Below are positions 8,315-16,945 of a stretch of DNA of 64,000 nt, in pieces. The stretch covers positions 1-64,000 of the forward strand of contig CAYNEO010000013.1 of assembly GCA_964396245.1 (NCBI GenBank), in the 5' to 3' direction. This DNA is from CAYNEO01 sp964396245 (GTDB lineage: Bacteria; Zixibacteria; MSB-5A5; GN15; FEB-12). The position numbers were made by a program, and so were the translations under genes. Positions within the stretch are counted from its first letter, which is position 1. Every line of letters starts with the position of its first letter. A model generated the notes under the pieces. That model searched no databases. It worked only from the letters and a program-made list of their open reading frames with translations, and was not told where the DNA came from.

Positions 8315-8572
8315 ATGGCTCGGAAGGCAAAAACAATTCGTACCTCTAAGGGTGATCACTGTTTGAACCTGTATGTTTCCTGGGAGCTGAAGGAGCGCAT
8401 CCGGGAACTGGCCAAACGGTTTGATCGCCCGATTGCGGATATCGCACGGTCGGTGCTCAAGATCGGCATCCCGTTGTTCGAAGGTCTGTCGGAGGCGGAG
8501 GAGACGGTGATTCGCGAAAACGTGCGGCTACTCCGGCGGTTGCGTAAGGTTAAATCACTCAAGGACATTTGA
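8315..8572 (+). CDS. Small ribbon-helix-helix-like DNA-binding protein
   Basis: 85 residues. HCLNLYVSWELKERIRELAK followed by RFDRPIADIARSVLKIGIPL fits the beta-strand, helix, helix pattern of CopG/Arc-type proteins, which bind DNA as dimers. The ATG at 8315 is preceded by a GAGGGA ribosome site at 5-6 bases. An alternative in-frame ATG at 8285 overlaps the stop of the upstream gene (ATGA) and would couple the two. With its sigma-like neighbour it may form a small regulatory pair; no toxin partner is visible. Confidence 0.6.
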   Translation: MARKAKTIRTSKGDHCLNLYVSWELKERIRELAKRFDRPIADIARSVLKIGIPLFEGLSEAEETVIRENVRLLRRLRKVKSLKDI

Positions 8573-8641
8573 TTTTTCGTTTCGCCCTTTAGCAATAGTC
8601 TGTTCGTCCGGAAGGTGGACCGGTTCGGGACAAAAAAGGGC

Positions 8642-8670
8642 TTGAACCGTCGTGAGGATATTCGTATACT
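8642..8670 (+). promoter_or_regulatory. Sigma-70-type promoter of the lipid A operon
   Basis: TTGAAC at 8642-8647, a 17-base spacer and TATACT at 8665-8670. Transcription would start near 8677, about 20 bases before the lpxC-fabZ ATG, which has an AGG ribosome site 9 bases upstream. Confidence 0.75.
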
Positions 8671-8697
8671 CCTTCAACTTATTGCAGGTCAAACAGT

Positions 8698-10089
8698 ATG
8701 TACGATAAACAACGAACTGTCGCGCAGGAGATTTCGGTCACCGGTATCGGGCTGCATACCGGGAATCCGTGCACGATGATATTCAAACCGGCTCCGCCGG
8801 ATACCGGAATTCGGTTCGTGCGGTCCGATTTGCCTGATAAGCCGTCGGTTATCGCCGACATCGATCATGTCGTGGATATCTCCCGGGGTACGACGCTTCA
8901 GGACGGAGAGGCCAAGGTCCACACGGTCGAGCATGTGCTGGCGGCGTTCGCAGGTCTTCAACTCGACAACGTACTGGTCGAGTTGGACAACAGCGAACCG
9001 CCTGTCGGGGATGGTTCCTCGAAGCCCTACGTAGACAAATTGCTCGAAGCGGGCATAGAGGCTCAGGATGTTGACAAGACGTACCTTGAAATCGACACGC
9101 CCATGTCATACAGCGAGAAGGATCGGGGTGTGGACCTCGTAGTGACGCCGTCGGACGATCTCAGGATCACGTTCATGATCGACTACAAGAATCCGGCGCT
9201 CGGCACCCAATACACGACGCTTCAGAGCCTCGAGGGGGAATTTGTCGATGAATTCGCACCGGCTCGGACGTTCTGTTTCCTGTCGGAGGTGGAGATGCTT
9301 CGCGACAACGGGTTGATCAAAGGCGGCAGCCTTGATAACGCCGTGGTGATTTATGATTCCGACCAGGGTCAGGTTGAAGTTGACCGCATTCGTAAGGCGC
9401 TGGATATCAAGGGCGAGGCGTTCGTGGGTAAGACCGGTATCATCAACGACGTTCCGCTTCGCTTCTATAACGAACCGGTAAGGCACAAGACGCTCGATTT
9501 GCTCGGCGATCTCTTTCTGATAGGCGTGCCGTTCAAGGGACACGTGCTGGCGGCGCGTTCGGGGCACAAGGCCAATGTGGAGTTGGCGCGGAGAATGCGT
9601 CAGCTTTACAAGAAGAAGAAAATTGCAGGCAAGTACTCCACCGACGCCACCAAGTACTTGTTCGATATCAACTCCATTTTGAATATCATGCCTCACCGGT
9701 ACCCGTTCCTGCTGATTGACCGTATCCTTGATCTGGAACCGGACAAGCGGGTGGTGGCGCTGAAGAATGTGACGATCAACGAGCCGTTTTTCCAGGGGCA
9801 TTTCCCGGGGCATCCGATCATGCCGGGGGTGTTGATTCTGGAGGCGATGGCGCAGGCGGGCGGTGTTCTGCTCCTGAATGCGATCGACGAGCCGCAGAAG
9901 AAGGTCGTGTATTTCATGTCGATTGACAACGCCCGGTTCCGCAAGCCGGTCATGCCGGGCGATCAGCTGCGGTTCGAGTTGAGGATGCACGCTTTCCGAC
10001 GAAATACCTGCAAGATGTCCGGAGAGGCGTATGTTGACGGCACGGTTGTAGCCAATGCCGATTTCATGGCGATGGTGGTTGACCGATGA
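8698..10089 (+). CDS. lpxC-fabZ: Bifunctional LpxC-FabZ (UDP-3-O-acyl-GlcNAc deacetylase / 3-hydroxyacyl-ACP dehydratase)
   Basis: Residues 1 to about 310 are LpxC, the zinc deacetylase committing UDP-acyl-GlcNAc to lipid A: VTGIGLHTG, HTVEHVLAAFAG (Glu78, His79) and the HKTLDLLGD zinc-ligand motif are intact. Residues about 320-463 are FabZ, dehydrating 3-hydroxyacyl-ACP in fatty acid synthesis: MPHRYPFLLIDRI (catalytic His), GHFPGHPIMPGV and LEAMAQAGG (catalytic Glu). The two enzymes compete for 3-hydroxyacyl chains, so fusion may fix their ratio. This fusion is well known in Bacteroidetes and FCB relatives. First gene of the lipid A operon; its end overlaps lpxA by 4 bases (ATGA). Confidence 0.97.
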   Translation: MYDKQRTVAQEISVTGIGLHTGNPCTMIFKPAPPDTGIRFVRSDLPDKPSVIADIDHVVDISRGTTLQDGEAKVHTVEHVLAAFAGLQLDNVLVELDNSEPPVGDGSSKPYVDKLLEAGIEAQDVDKTYLEIDTPMSYSEKDRGVDLVVTPSDDLRITFMIDYKNPALGTQYTTLQSLEGEFVDEFAPARTFCFLSEVEMLRDNGLIKGGSLDNAVVIYDSDQGQVEVDRIRKALDIKGEAFVGKTGIINDVPLRFYNEPVRHKTLDLLGDLFLIGVPFKGHVLAARSGHKANVELARRMRQLYKKKKIAGKYSTDATKYLFDINSILNIMPHRYPFLLIDRILDLEPDKRVVALKNVTINEPFFQGHFPGHPIMPGVLILEAMAQAGGVLLLNAIDEPQKKVVYFMSIDNARFRKPVMPGDQLRFELRMHAFRRNTCKMSGEAYVDGTVVANADFMAMVVDR

Positions 10090-10859
10090 GTGAGATACAT
10101 CCAACAGCCATAGTCTCGCCGAAAGCGCAGATTGGCGAGAATGTCACGATCGGGCCGTTTGCGATTATCGAGGACGGTGTCGTTATCGGTGACGGATGCA
10201 CGATCGTCTCGTCGTCACGGATAGCCTCCGGCGCGGTGCTCGGCAAGAACGTAAAGGTGTTTCACGGCGCGGTGATCGGCACTGTTCCTCAGGATTTGAA
10301 ATTCGAAGGGGAAAAGACCAGGGCTGTCATCGGCGACAATACGGTCGTGCGCGAGTACGCCACGATCAACCGGGGGACGAAGGCGCACGGCGAAACGACA
10401 ATCGGGCAGAATTGTTTCCTGATGGCTTACTCGCACGTGGCGCATGATTGTATTATCGGGAACAATGTCATCCTCGCCAATTCGGTGAACCTGGCCGGAC
10501 ATATCGAGATCGACGATTATGCTATCATCGGCGGCGTGGTGCCGGTTCACCAGTTTGTGAAGATCGGGGCGCATTCGATGGTCGGCGGCGGATTCCGAAT
10601 CCCGCAGGATATCTGTCCCTATTCACTGGTGGCCGGCTATCCGCTGAAGGTGATGGGGCTGAATGCCGTAGGCCTCAAGCGACGCGGTTTCAAGCCGGAG
10701 GCTATCAAGGCGCTGCAACTGGCATTCAAGTTTCTTTTCCAGTCGGGGTTGAATACGACGCAGGCGGTGGAAAAAATTAAGTCCGAGATAGAAATCATCC
10801 CCGAGGTGAAGGTAATACTGGACTTCCTGGAGCGATCCAACCGGGGTATAGTGAAATGA
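10086..10859 (+). CDS. lpxA: Acyl-ACP--UDP-N-acetylglucosamine O-acyltransferase LpxA
   Basis: 257 residues, the normal family length. Hexapeptide repeats ([LIV]-G-x4) through most of the protein form the left-handed beta-helix of the trimeric enzyme that starts lipid A synthesis in the cytoplasm. AYSHVAHDCIIGNN holds the catalytic His (His120, equivalent to His125 in E. coli). The C-terminal helical domain includes GLNAVGLKRRGF. Its start overlaps the stop of lpxC-fabZ, and a hairpin terminator follows its stop. Confidence 0.97.
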   Translation: MSEIHPTAIVSPKAQIGENVTIGPFAIIEDGVVIGDGCTIVSSSRIASGAVLGKNVKVFHGAVIGTVPQDLKFEGEKTRAVIGDNTVVREYATINRGTKAHGETTIGQNCFLMAYSHVAHDCIIGNNVILANSVNLAGHIEIDDYAIIGGVVPVHQFVKIGAHSMVGGGFRIPQDICPYSLVAGYPLKVMGLNAVGLKRRGFKPEAIKALQLAFKFLFQSGLNTTQAVEKIKSEIEIIPEVKVILDFLERSNRGIVK

Positions 10860-10861
10860 AT

Positions 10862-10883
10862 AAGCGGCTACGGCCGCTTTTTT
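10862..10883 (+). terminator. Intra-operon hairpin with T-run
   Basis: aagcggc (10862-10868) pairs with gccgctt (10873-10879) around a tacg loop, with a run of six T overlapping the stem end. It lies 3 bases after the lpxA stop and 23 before the next start, so it probably attenuates rather than ends the operon. I see no new promoter before the oxidoreductase gene. Confidence 0.7.
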
Positions 10884-10905
10884 GCCATTTTGAGAAACAG
10901 ATTTA

Positions 10906-11901
10906 ATGGATAAGATCAAGACCGCAGTTGTTGGCGTTGGGGCTCTCGGACGGCATCATCTCAAGTGGCTGAGCCAGTTGCCGGCATCGCAATTGGTCGG
11001 TCTGCTGGATATCGACGCTGACAAGGCAAACAAGTACGCGCGGGAATACGGGATCACGTCGTTCGAGTCGCTCGACCAGGTTGCCGGGGAAGCACAGGCG
11101 GTGTCCGTTGTCGTGCCGACGACGGCGCATTTCGACGTAGCATCGCAATTGATCGAACGCGGCGTGCACTGTCTGATCGAAAAACCGGTGGCGCCGTCGC
11201 TTGACCAGTCGCAACGTCTCAGCAAGCTGGCGACAGAGAAAAATGTCAAGGTGACTGTCGGGCAGATCGAGCGATTCAACCCGGCGGTGCGGGCGCTCAC
11301 CGGAATGGACGTGCGTCCGTCGTTTATCGAGGCGCACCGTTTGGCGGCATTCGACCCGAGGGGGACGGATGTGGCGGTGGTGCTCGATCTGATGATTCAC
11401 GATATCGATCTCGTGCTGACGTTTATTGATTCGAAACTTGCGGATATTCAGGCTTCGGCGGTGGCGGTCGTATCGGATCAGGCGGATATCGCCAATGCCC
11501 GTCTGACTTTCGAAAACGGTGCAGTGGCGAACCTGACGGCATCGCGGATATCGCTCAACGCCATGCGCAAGCTGCGTATTTTTCAGAAATCCGGGTATTT
11601 CTCCCTTGACCTGACCAAAAAGCAGGCCGATCTGTATTTACTGGCACGGGAGGGGATTGCGTCGGACGGGATGCGCGTTCCCCTGGGCAAGTCAGGCAAA
11701 GACCTGCTGTACAAGAAGATTGTCGACGATGGTCAGGATATGCTCGGGCTGGAGCTCGACACTTTTTTGATTGCCATTCTCAAGGGCCTGCCGGTAGCGG
11801 TGACGCTGGAACAGGCTGCCGAGGCGGTGCGGGTGGCACTGGAAGTTGAACGAATCGGCACCAAATCCATATCCCGGATGATAGAGGCGGAACCGACATA
11901 A
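10906..11901 (+). CDS. Gfo/Idh/MocA-family sugar-nucleotide oxidoreductase
   Basis: 331 residues. An N-terminal Rossmann fold (AVVGVGALGRHHLKWL) binds NAD(P), EKPVAP is the family's substrate-site motif, and HDIDLVL follows in the C-terminal half. Its position between lpxA and lpxB suggests a role on a lipid A precursor. GnnA, which oxidises UDP-GlcNAc for the 2,3-diamino variant of lipid A, belongs to this family, but its partner aminotransferase GnnB is not in the window. I leave the substrate open. It ends 2 bases before lpxB. Confidence 0.85.
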   Translation: MDKIKTAVVGVGALGRHHLKWLSQLPASQLVGLLDIDADKANKYAREYGITSFESLDQVAGEAQAVSVVVPTTAHFDVASQLIERGVHCLIEKPVAPSLDQSQRLSKLATEKNVKVTVGQIERFNPAVRALTGMDVRPSFIEAHRLAAFDPRGTDVAVVLDLMIHDIDLVLTFIDSKLADIQASAVAVVSDQADIANARLTFENGAVANLTASRISLNAMRKLRIFQKSGYFSLDLTKKQADLYLLAREGIASDGMRVPLGKSGKDLLYKKIVDDGQDMLGLELDTFLIAILKGLPVAVTLEQAAEAVRVALEVERIGTKSISRMIEAEPT

Positions 11902-11903
11902 CG

Positions 11904-13010
11904 ATGAGCCAACCGCTGCTGTTTGTATCGGCCGGCGATCCGTCGGGAGATAACGCCACCAGCCACTTGATCGCTCACCTCAAACGAAATCACCCCGACC
12001 TGGAGTTTTTCGGTCTCGGGGGGCCGAAACTCAAATCACTCGGGCAGGAGCAACTGGCCGCCGGCGGTGATCTGGCCGTCCTCGGTTTTCTGGAGGTGGC
12101 GCGGAAGTACTCCTTCTTTCGGGACCTTCTCGCACGTTGCGCCGAAGAGATCAAACGAAGAAAACCGTCGTGCGTGCTCCTGGTCGATTATCCCGGCTTC
12201 AATCTCCGGCTCGCCGAACGGATCAAACCGTCGGGAATTCCCATTGTCTATTACATATCGCCGCAGGTCTGGGCGTGGGGGCGCAAGCGGATTCATCAAA
12301 TTGCGCGGCTGGTGGACCGAATGATACTGATTTTGCCGTTCGAGGAAGAGCTGTTCCGACAGCACAATGTGCCGTGTGATATGGTCGGGCATTATCTTCT
12401 GGATGATATCCCGGCTGAATACCTGGCATCGCCCATCCCCGAGAATAACCGCCTGGCGCTTCTACCGGGCTCGCGTCCGCAGGAAATTGACCGAATGCTT
12501 GCCCCGATGCTCGAGGCTGCTCGACGTATGCATGCGGCATACGGCACAACCTCGGTTGTGGCGGGCCTTAAAAACGGTTATACTTATGACAGGCACCTTG
12601 GCGAAGGTGACACTGATTTTATCAGTATCATCTATGATGACTCGCGCCGGGCTATCTACGGGAGTGAACTCGTATTGACCGCTTCGGGGACGGCTACTCT
12701 CGAGACGGGGATTATCGGTCGCCCGATGGTAGTGGTGTACAAAACCGGGTTTGTGACGTACCAGATTGCCCGGCGACTGGTCAAGCTCGGCATGATAGCG
12801 CTGGTGAATCTGGTTCTGGGAAAGCGGGTGGTGCCGGAGTTGATTCAGAACGAGGCCGGCCCGCGCCAAATGTTTGACGAGTTATCGCGGTATAAGAAAG
12901 ACAGGCGGTACCGCGATGAGGTGAAGGCCGAACTGGACCGGGTTCCCCGCCTGCTTGGAGGTCACGGCGCGAGCGAGCGAGCCGCCGGGGTGGTGGAAAA
13001 GTATTTATGA
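11904..13010 (+). CDS. lpxB: Lipid-A-disaccharide synthase LpxB
   Basis: 368 residues, near the family norm. It joins UDP-diacylglucosamine and lipid X into the tetraacyl disaccharide on the inner face of the inner membrane. FVSAGDPSGDN at the N-terminus, YYISPQVWAWGRKRI in the middle and LTASGTATLE near the C-terminus are characteristic LpxB motifs of this GT-B glycosyltransferase (GT19). Start 2 bases after the oxidoreductase; the stop overlaps waaA by 4 bases. Confidence 0.97.
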   Translation: MSQPLLFVSAGDPSGDNATSHLIAHLKRNHPDLEFFGLGGPKLKSLGQEQLAAGGDLAVLGFLEVARKYSFFRDLLARCAEEIKRRKPSCVLLVDYPGFNLRLAERIKPSGIPIVYYISPQVWAWGRKRIHQIARLVDRMILILPFEEELFRQHNVPCDMVGHYLLDDIPAEYLASPIPENNRLALLPGSRPQEIDRMLAPMLEAARRMHAAYGTTSVVAGLKNGYTYDRHLGEGDTDFISIIYDDSRRAIYGSELVLTASGTATLETGIIGRPMVVVYKTGFVTYQIARRLVKLGMIALVNLVLGKRVVPELIQNEAGPRQMFDELSRYKKDRRYRDEVKAELDRVPRLLGGHGASERAAGVVEKYL

Positions 13011-14260
13011 TGTTCTTTTACAACATGGTGATGTCGGCGGCGCGGGCAGTGGTATATCCGTGGGGTCGTCTCAAGGCGACTGCAGGGGAAGAGGTTTGGC
13101 GCGGCCGCCTGGCTCTCATTCCGAATGTTGGCCCCAAGGACCTCTGGCTTCATGCGGCTTCGGTCGGCGAAGTCAAGGTTATCGGGTATTTGATTGATTA
13201 TCTCCAACAACAGAGCCCGTCGGTGTCTATCCATGTGACAGTCACGACGCCGGCCGGTTTCAAAACGGCCGTCTCCAGTTTTGATCAGAGTGTCACGGTT
13301 ACCTATCTTCCGCTCGATGCCAAGCGGGCCGTACGGCGGACGCTGGACTTGATCGACCCGAAAATGATCGTTATCGCGGAGACCGAAATTTGGCCGCGCT
13401 TGATCACGGAAGCATCGGAGAGAAATATCCCGGTCGTGCTGGTAAATGGCCGGATGTCGAAAGAGGCATTTAAGAAGTATCGGTTGATACGATCAAGTGT
13501 CAGGAAATTGCTGTCCAGATACGAGCGGTTTTTCTTCAAGACTGTCGAGGACCGCGACCGCTATGGCGAGTTCGGTGTTTCCGCGGATAAGATGGTTGTC
13601 ACGGGAGACATGAAATTCGACGCACCGCTTTTGAAGAAATCGCCGGGCAAGATACATGAAGTCCGAAGTCGGGCCGGGGTGGCCGATGATGCCTTTTTCC
13701 TGGTTGCCGGCTCAACTCGCTCGGGCGAGGATGAAATCCTGGTCAATGTGTACCAGTCGCTAAAGAAAGAGTTTCTCAACCTGCGGTTGCTCCTGGCGCC
13801 GAGACATCTCGATCGCCTGGACGAAGTAGAACGACTGCTGGACGAAAGAGGGTTCTGGTACAGCGTCTACGGCCGCGATTCGGATTCTAAAGAGGTACGG
13901 GCGGATTCGATTGTGCTGGTGGACCGGATGGGGTTGTTGAACGAGCTGTACCTGGCCGCTGACCTGGCATTCGTGGGCGGCACGCTGACCGATGTGGGGG
14001 GGCACAATATCCTCGAACCGGTCTGGGCGCGCACCCCGGTTGTGTTCGGTCCATTCCTCGATAACGTGAGAGAAGCCGCAGAGTATGTTCTCGAACACAA
14101 TTACGGTGCAAAGGTGAATTCGCAGGATGAATTTCGGGCGGTACTGGCAGACGTCATGAACGGTGAGCGGACATTCGGGACCAGAACGTACTCCGACGTT
14201 TCAGAATCGCCCACCGTGCAGGTCGGTCATTACCTGCTGGAACGATTGAAAGATGCTTGA
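13007..14260 (+). CDS. waaA: 3-deoxy-D-manno-octulosonic acid (Kdo) transferase WaaA
   Basis: 417 residues. It transfers Kdo from CMP-Kdo to the lipid A precursor. The N-terminal hydrophobic segment (MMFFYNMVMSAARAVVYPWG) anchors it to the inner membrane. HAASVGEV carries the catalytic Glu, AGSTRSGEDE and FVGGTLTDVGGHNILEPVWA are the nucleotide-sugar-site motifs, and a GT-B fold is expected. The start overlaps lpxB by 4 bases (ATGA) and the end overlaps lpxK by 8. Whether it adds one Kdo or more cannot be read from sequence. Confidence 0.96.
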   Translation: MMFFYNMVMSAARAVVYPWGRLKATAGEEVWRGRLALIPNVGPKDLWLHAASVGEVKVIGYLIDYLQQQSPSVSIHVTVTTPAGFKTAVSSFDQSVTVTYLPLDAKRAVRRTLDLIDPKMIVIAETEIWPRLITEASERNIPVVLVNGRMSKEAFKKYRLIRSSVRKLLSRYERFFFKTVEDRDRYGEFGVSADKMVVTGDMKFDAPLLKKSPGKIHEVRSRAGVADDAFFLVAGSTRSGEDEILVNVYQSLKKEFLNLRLLLAPRHLDRLDEVERLLDERGFWYSVYGRDSDSKEVRADSIVLVDRMGLLNELYLAADLAFVGGTLTDVGGHNILEPVWARTPVVFGPFLDNVREAAEYVLEHNYGAKVNSQDEFRAVLADVMNGERTFGTRTYSDVSESPTVQVGHYLLERLKDA

Positions 14261-15338
14261 ACGAACCTGGAAAAAGATTATAAGCAATAAGCGGTTTTCG
14301 CTGTGGAGCGTTCCGGCCTTTTTCCTCTGGCTGGCGTCGTTCGGTTACCGCGGGCTTTTCCTGTTGAAACGGTCCCGGTCCACGGAGACCGTGCGGCTGA
14401 AAGTGCCGGTAATCGCCGTAGGCAACCTGTCAGTGGGCGGGTCGGGGAAGACGCCCATGGTCGGTTGTATCGCGGCTGACCTTATCGACGAAGGCTACGC
14501 GGTAGGCATCGTGTCATCCGGGTACAAGCGCAAGAGCAGCGAGGCATTTGTTGAACCGGGATACCATATCATACAACGTAAGGCCGAAGAGACCGGCGAC
14601 GAGGTGATGTTGCTGGCGGTGAACCTTCCGGAAGCGATGTTCTCGGTGGATGATTCCAAGACGGTTGCCGCGCGGAGACTGGCGGAGACCGCCGATGTCG
14701 ACGTGATCATTGTTGATGACGCATACCAGCATTTCACGCTCGAGCGCGACCTGAACATAGTGACGTACGACGCCGGTGTGAAGAAACGGGAGCTCAAGCT
14801 GTTCCCGCGCGGCATCCTTCGGGAGCCGCTTTCAGCTTTGCAGCGCTCGGATGTTATTATCATCACCCGCTCCAACTTTGCCAGAGACCTCCACAAACTT
14901 ATCAACCGTCTCCAGCGGTTTAATCCGAAGGCTGACATATACCATGCGGCCTTCAGCGCTGACGAGATTGTCGGCCGGGAGCAGCGGCGGTCGGTGAAGT
15001 ATCTCGAGGACAAGTCCGTGTTTCTCTTTGCCGGAATCGGTAATTTCCGGGCACTGGAACGACAGGTCGGGGCTCTGGCGGCTGATGTCGATTACGCTAT
15101 GGAGTTGTCGGACCACCAGGAGTACGACCAGGAATTGCTGGAAGAAATCAAAAAGAGGGCAGACGGGCACGAATCGGATCTCATACTGACCACGGCAAAA
15201 GACTGGGTGAAACTGGGGGATTTTGATTTCGGCCGGGAAATATACTACCTTAATCTTCGCGTTGATCTCGATCCGGGCGAGGAAAAGCTGATCCAGAGTA
15301 TCGAGGATCGGCTCGGTCTTCAGAAGCAGGAAGAATAA
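14253..15338 (+). CDS. lpxK: Tetraacyldisaccharide 4'-kinase LpxK
   Basis: 361 residues. It phosphorylates the 4' position of the lipid A disaccharide. The N-terminal membrane helix (SVPAFFLWLASFGYRGLFLL) and the P-loop GNLSVGGSGKTP, with the family's GNLxxGGxGKTP pattern, are clear. VDDAYQHF is the acidic motif, with LxRD after it (LERD). The start overlaps waaA by 8 bases and its last base is the first of nadB. Confidence 0.96.
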   Translation: MLERTWKKIISNKRFSLWSVPAFFLWLASFGYRGLFLLKRSRSTETVRLKVPVIAVGNLSVGGSGKTPMVGCIAADLIDEGYAVGIVSSGYKRKSSEAFVEPGYHIIQRKAEETGDEVMLLAVNLPEAMFSVDDSKTVAARRLAETADVDVIIVDDAYQHFTLERDLNIVTYDAGVKKRELKLFPRGILREPLSALQRSDVIIITRSNFARDLHKLINRLQRFNPKADIYHAAFSADEIVGREQRRSVKYLEDKSVFLFAGIGNFRALERQVGALAADVDYAMELSDHQEYDQELLEEIKKRADGHESDLILTTAKDWVKLGDFDFGREIYYLNLRVDLDPGEEKLIQSIEDRLGLQKQEE

Positions 15339-16945
15339 TGGAACGGCGTTTTGATTTTCTTGTCATCGGCAGCGGCATAGCCGGACTGTTTTACGCGCTC
15401 AAGGTGGTCGAGCTGTTCCCCGAGGCGAAGATCGCCGTGGTTACAAAGCGAGACGAGTCGGACACGAACACTAACAGGGCGCAGGGTGGCATCGCGGCTG
15501 TACTGGCGGGAGCCGATTCGTTTGATTCGCATATTCGCGACACGCTCGCGACCGGGTGTGGTCTGTCGCATCCAGAGGTGGTCGAGACAATTGTCGAGTC
15601 GGGACCTTCGGTAGTCCGCGAACTGATTGATTACGGCGTGCAGTTTACGCGCCAGGGTATCGAGTTTGATCTCGGTCGTGAAGGAGGCCATTCGACCAAC
15701 CGGGTGGCGCACGCCGCTGATCTCACGGGGCAGGAAATCGAGCGGGCCCTGCTGGCGGCCTGCCGGTCGCAGAAAAATAATATCCTGCTCCTTCGGAATC
15801 ATATCGTGCTCGACCTGATAACGTACCACGAGGGCGACAGGGAAATTTGCGGCGGCGCATTCATCTTTTCAGAAGAAGATCGCTCGTTTGACATGTTCTA
15901 TGCGCCGGTGACGATGCTGGCCAGCGGCGGACTGGGGCAGGTGTATTTTCATACATCGAACCCGCTCATCGCTACCGGAGACGGGGTCGCGATAGCGTAC
16001 CGGGCGGGCGTGCCGGTCGCCAACCTCGAGTTTATCCAGTTTCATCCGACGACGCTGTACAGCCCCGGCAGGTTTCCGTTCTTGATCTCGGAGGCGGTTC
16101 GGGGCGAAGGCGCCCGGCTTCGTTCGGTGGACGGGCGGTATATCATGGAAGGCGCCCATGAGTTGAAAGACCTGGCGCCTCGCGACGTGGTTGCGCGGGC
16201 TATCGATAAGGAGCTCAAGGAGAGCGGCGAGGAATACGTTTTACTCGATATCAGTCATCGCGAGCCGGAATTCATAAAGAAACGATTTCCGAATATCTAC
16301 CGCGTGTGTTTGAGATACGGGTTCGACATTACGAAGCGTCCGATTCCCGTGGTACCGGCGGCCCACTACTCATGCGGCGGCGTTCTGGCCACTATATCCG
16401 GTGAGACGGAGCTCCCGGGTCTGTATGCCTCGGGAGAGGTGGCGATGAGCGGAATGCACGGAGCGAACAGGCTGGCGTCCAACTCGCTTCTCGAGGCGGT
16501 GGTGATGTCCGAGCGGGCTTCGAAAGCATCGTACCAGTATTACCGGGATATCGATTTCCCGGAGTCGGTGCCGGTTGACAACTACCTGTATTCTTCACTG
16601 AAGTATCCGAGGGACAAGATTCTTATCGCCCATGATCGGCGCGAGCTAAGACGGGTGATGTCGGACTTTGTCGGGATTGTCCGGACAGAAGAACGGCTGA
16701 ATCTGGCGCTGGAGAAAGTAGCGCACGTGAGATCAGCGATAGAGGAGTACTACTTTGCCACGCCGGCGACATACGCTGTCGTGGAGCTTCGCAATATTGC
16801 AACGGTCGCGGAGTTGATTATCAAGTGCGCCCTGTCGCGGAAGGAATCGCGAGGATTGCACTATATCGAAGATTATCCTGAGCCCGACGACGCGTATCTG
16901 CACGATACGGTCATACCGGGCCTGCACAGGGAGACAGTCGCATGA
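15338..16945 (+). CDS. nadB: L-aspartate oxidase NadB
   Basis: 535 residues, the usual length. A flavoprotein that oxidises L-aspartate to iminoaspartate, the first step of NAD synthesis. FLVIGSGIAGLFYALKV binds FAD, NRAQGGIAAVL is the conserved active-site segment, GREGGHSTNRVAHAADLTG follows, and EFIQFHPTTLY and MHGANRLASNSLLE are typical. Its start overlaps lpxK by one base (TAATG) and its stop overlaps guaA by 4, tying it to the lipid A operon. nadA and nadC are not in the window. Confidence 0.96.
   Translation: MERRFDFLVIGSGIAGLFYALKVVELFPEAKIAVVTKRDESDTNTNRAQGGIAAVLAGADSFDSHIRDTLATGCGLSHPEVVETIVESGPSVVRELIDYGVQFTRQGIEFDLGREGGHSTNRVAHAADLTGQEIERALLAACRSQKNNILLLRNHIVLDLITYHEGDREICGGAFIFSEEDRSFDMFYAPVTMLASGGLGQVYFHTSNPLIATGDGVAIAYRAGVPVANLEFIQFHPTTLYSPGRFPFLISEAVRGEGARLRSVDGRYIMEGAHELKDLAPRDVVARAIDKELKESGEEYVLLDISHREPEFIKKRFPNIYRVCLRYGFDITKRPIPVVPAAHYSCGGVLATISGETELPGLYASGEVAMSGMHGANRLASNSLLEAVVMSERASKASYQYYRDIDFPESVPVDNYLYSSLKYPRDKILIAHDRRELRRVMSDFVGIVRTEERLNLALEKVAHVRSAIEEYYFATPATYAVVELRNIATVAELIIKCALSRKESRGLHYIEDYPEPDDAYLHDTVIPGLHRETVA

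Noticed and set aside
9106..10104. Long open frame on the minus strand inside lpxC-fabZ
   Set aside because: It is antisense to a fully conserved enzyme and has no recognisable domain; a by-product of codon composition.
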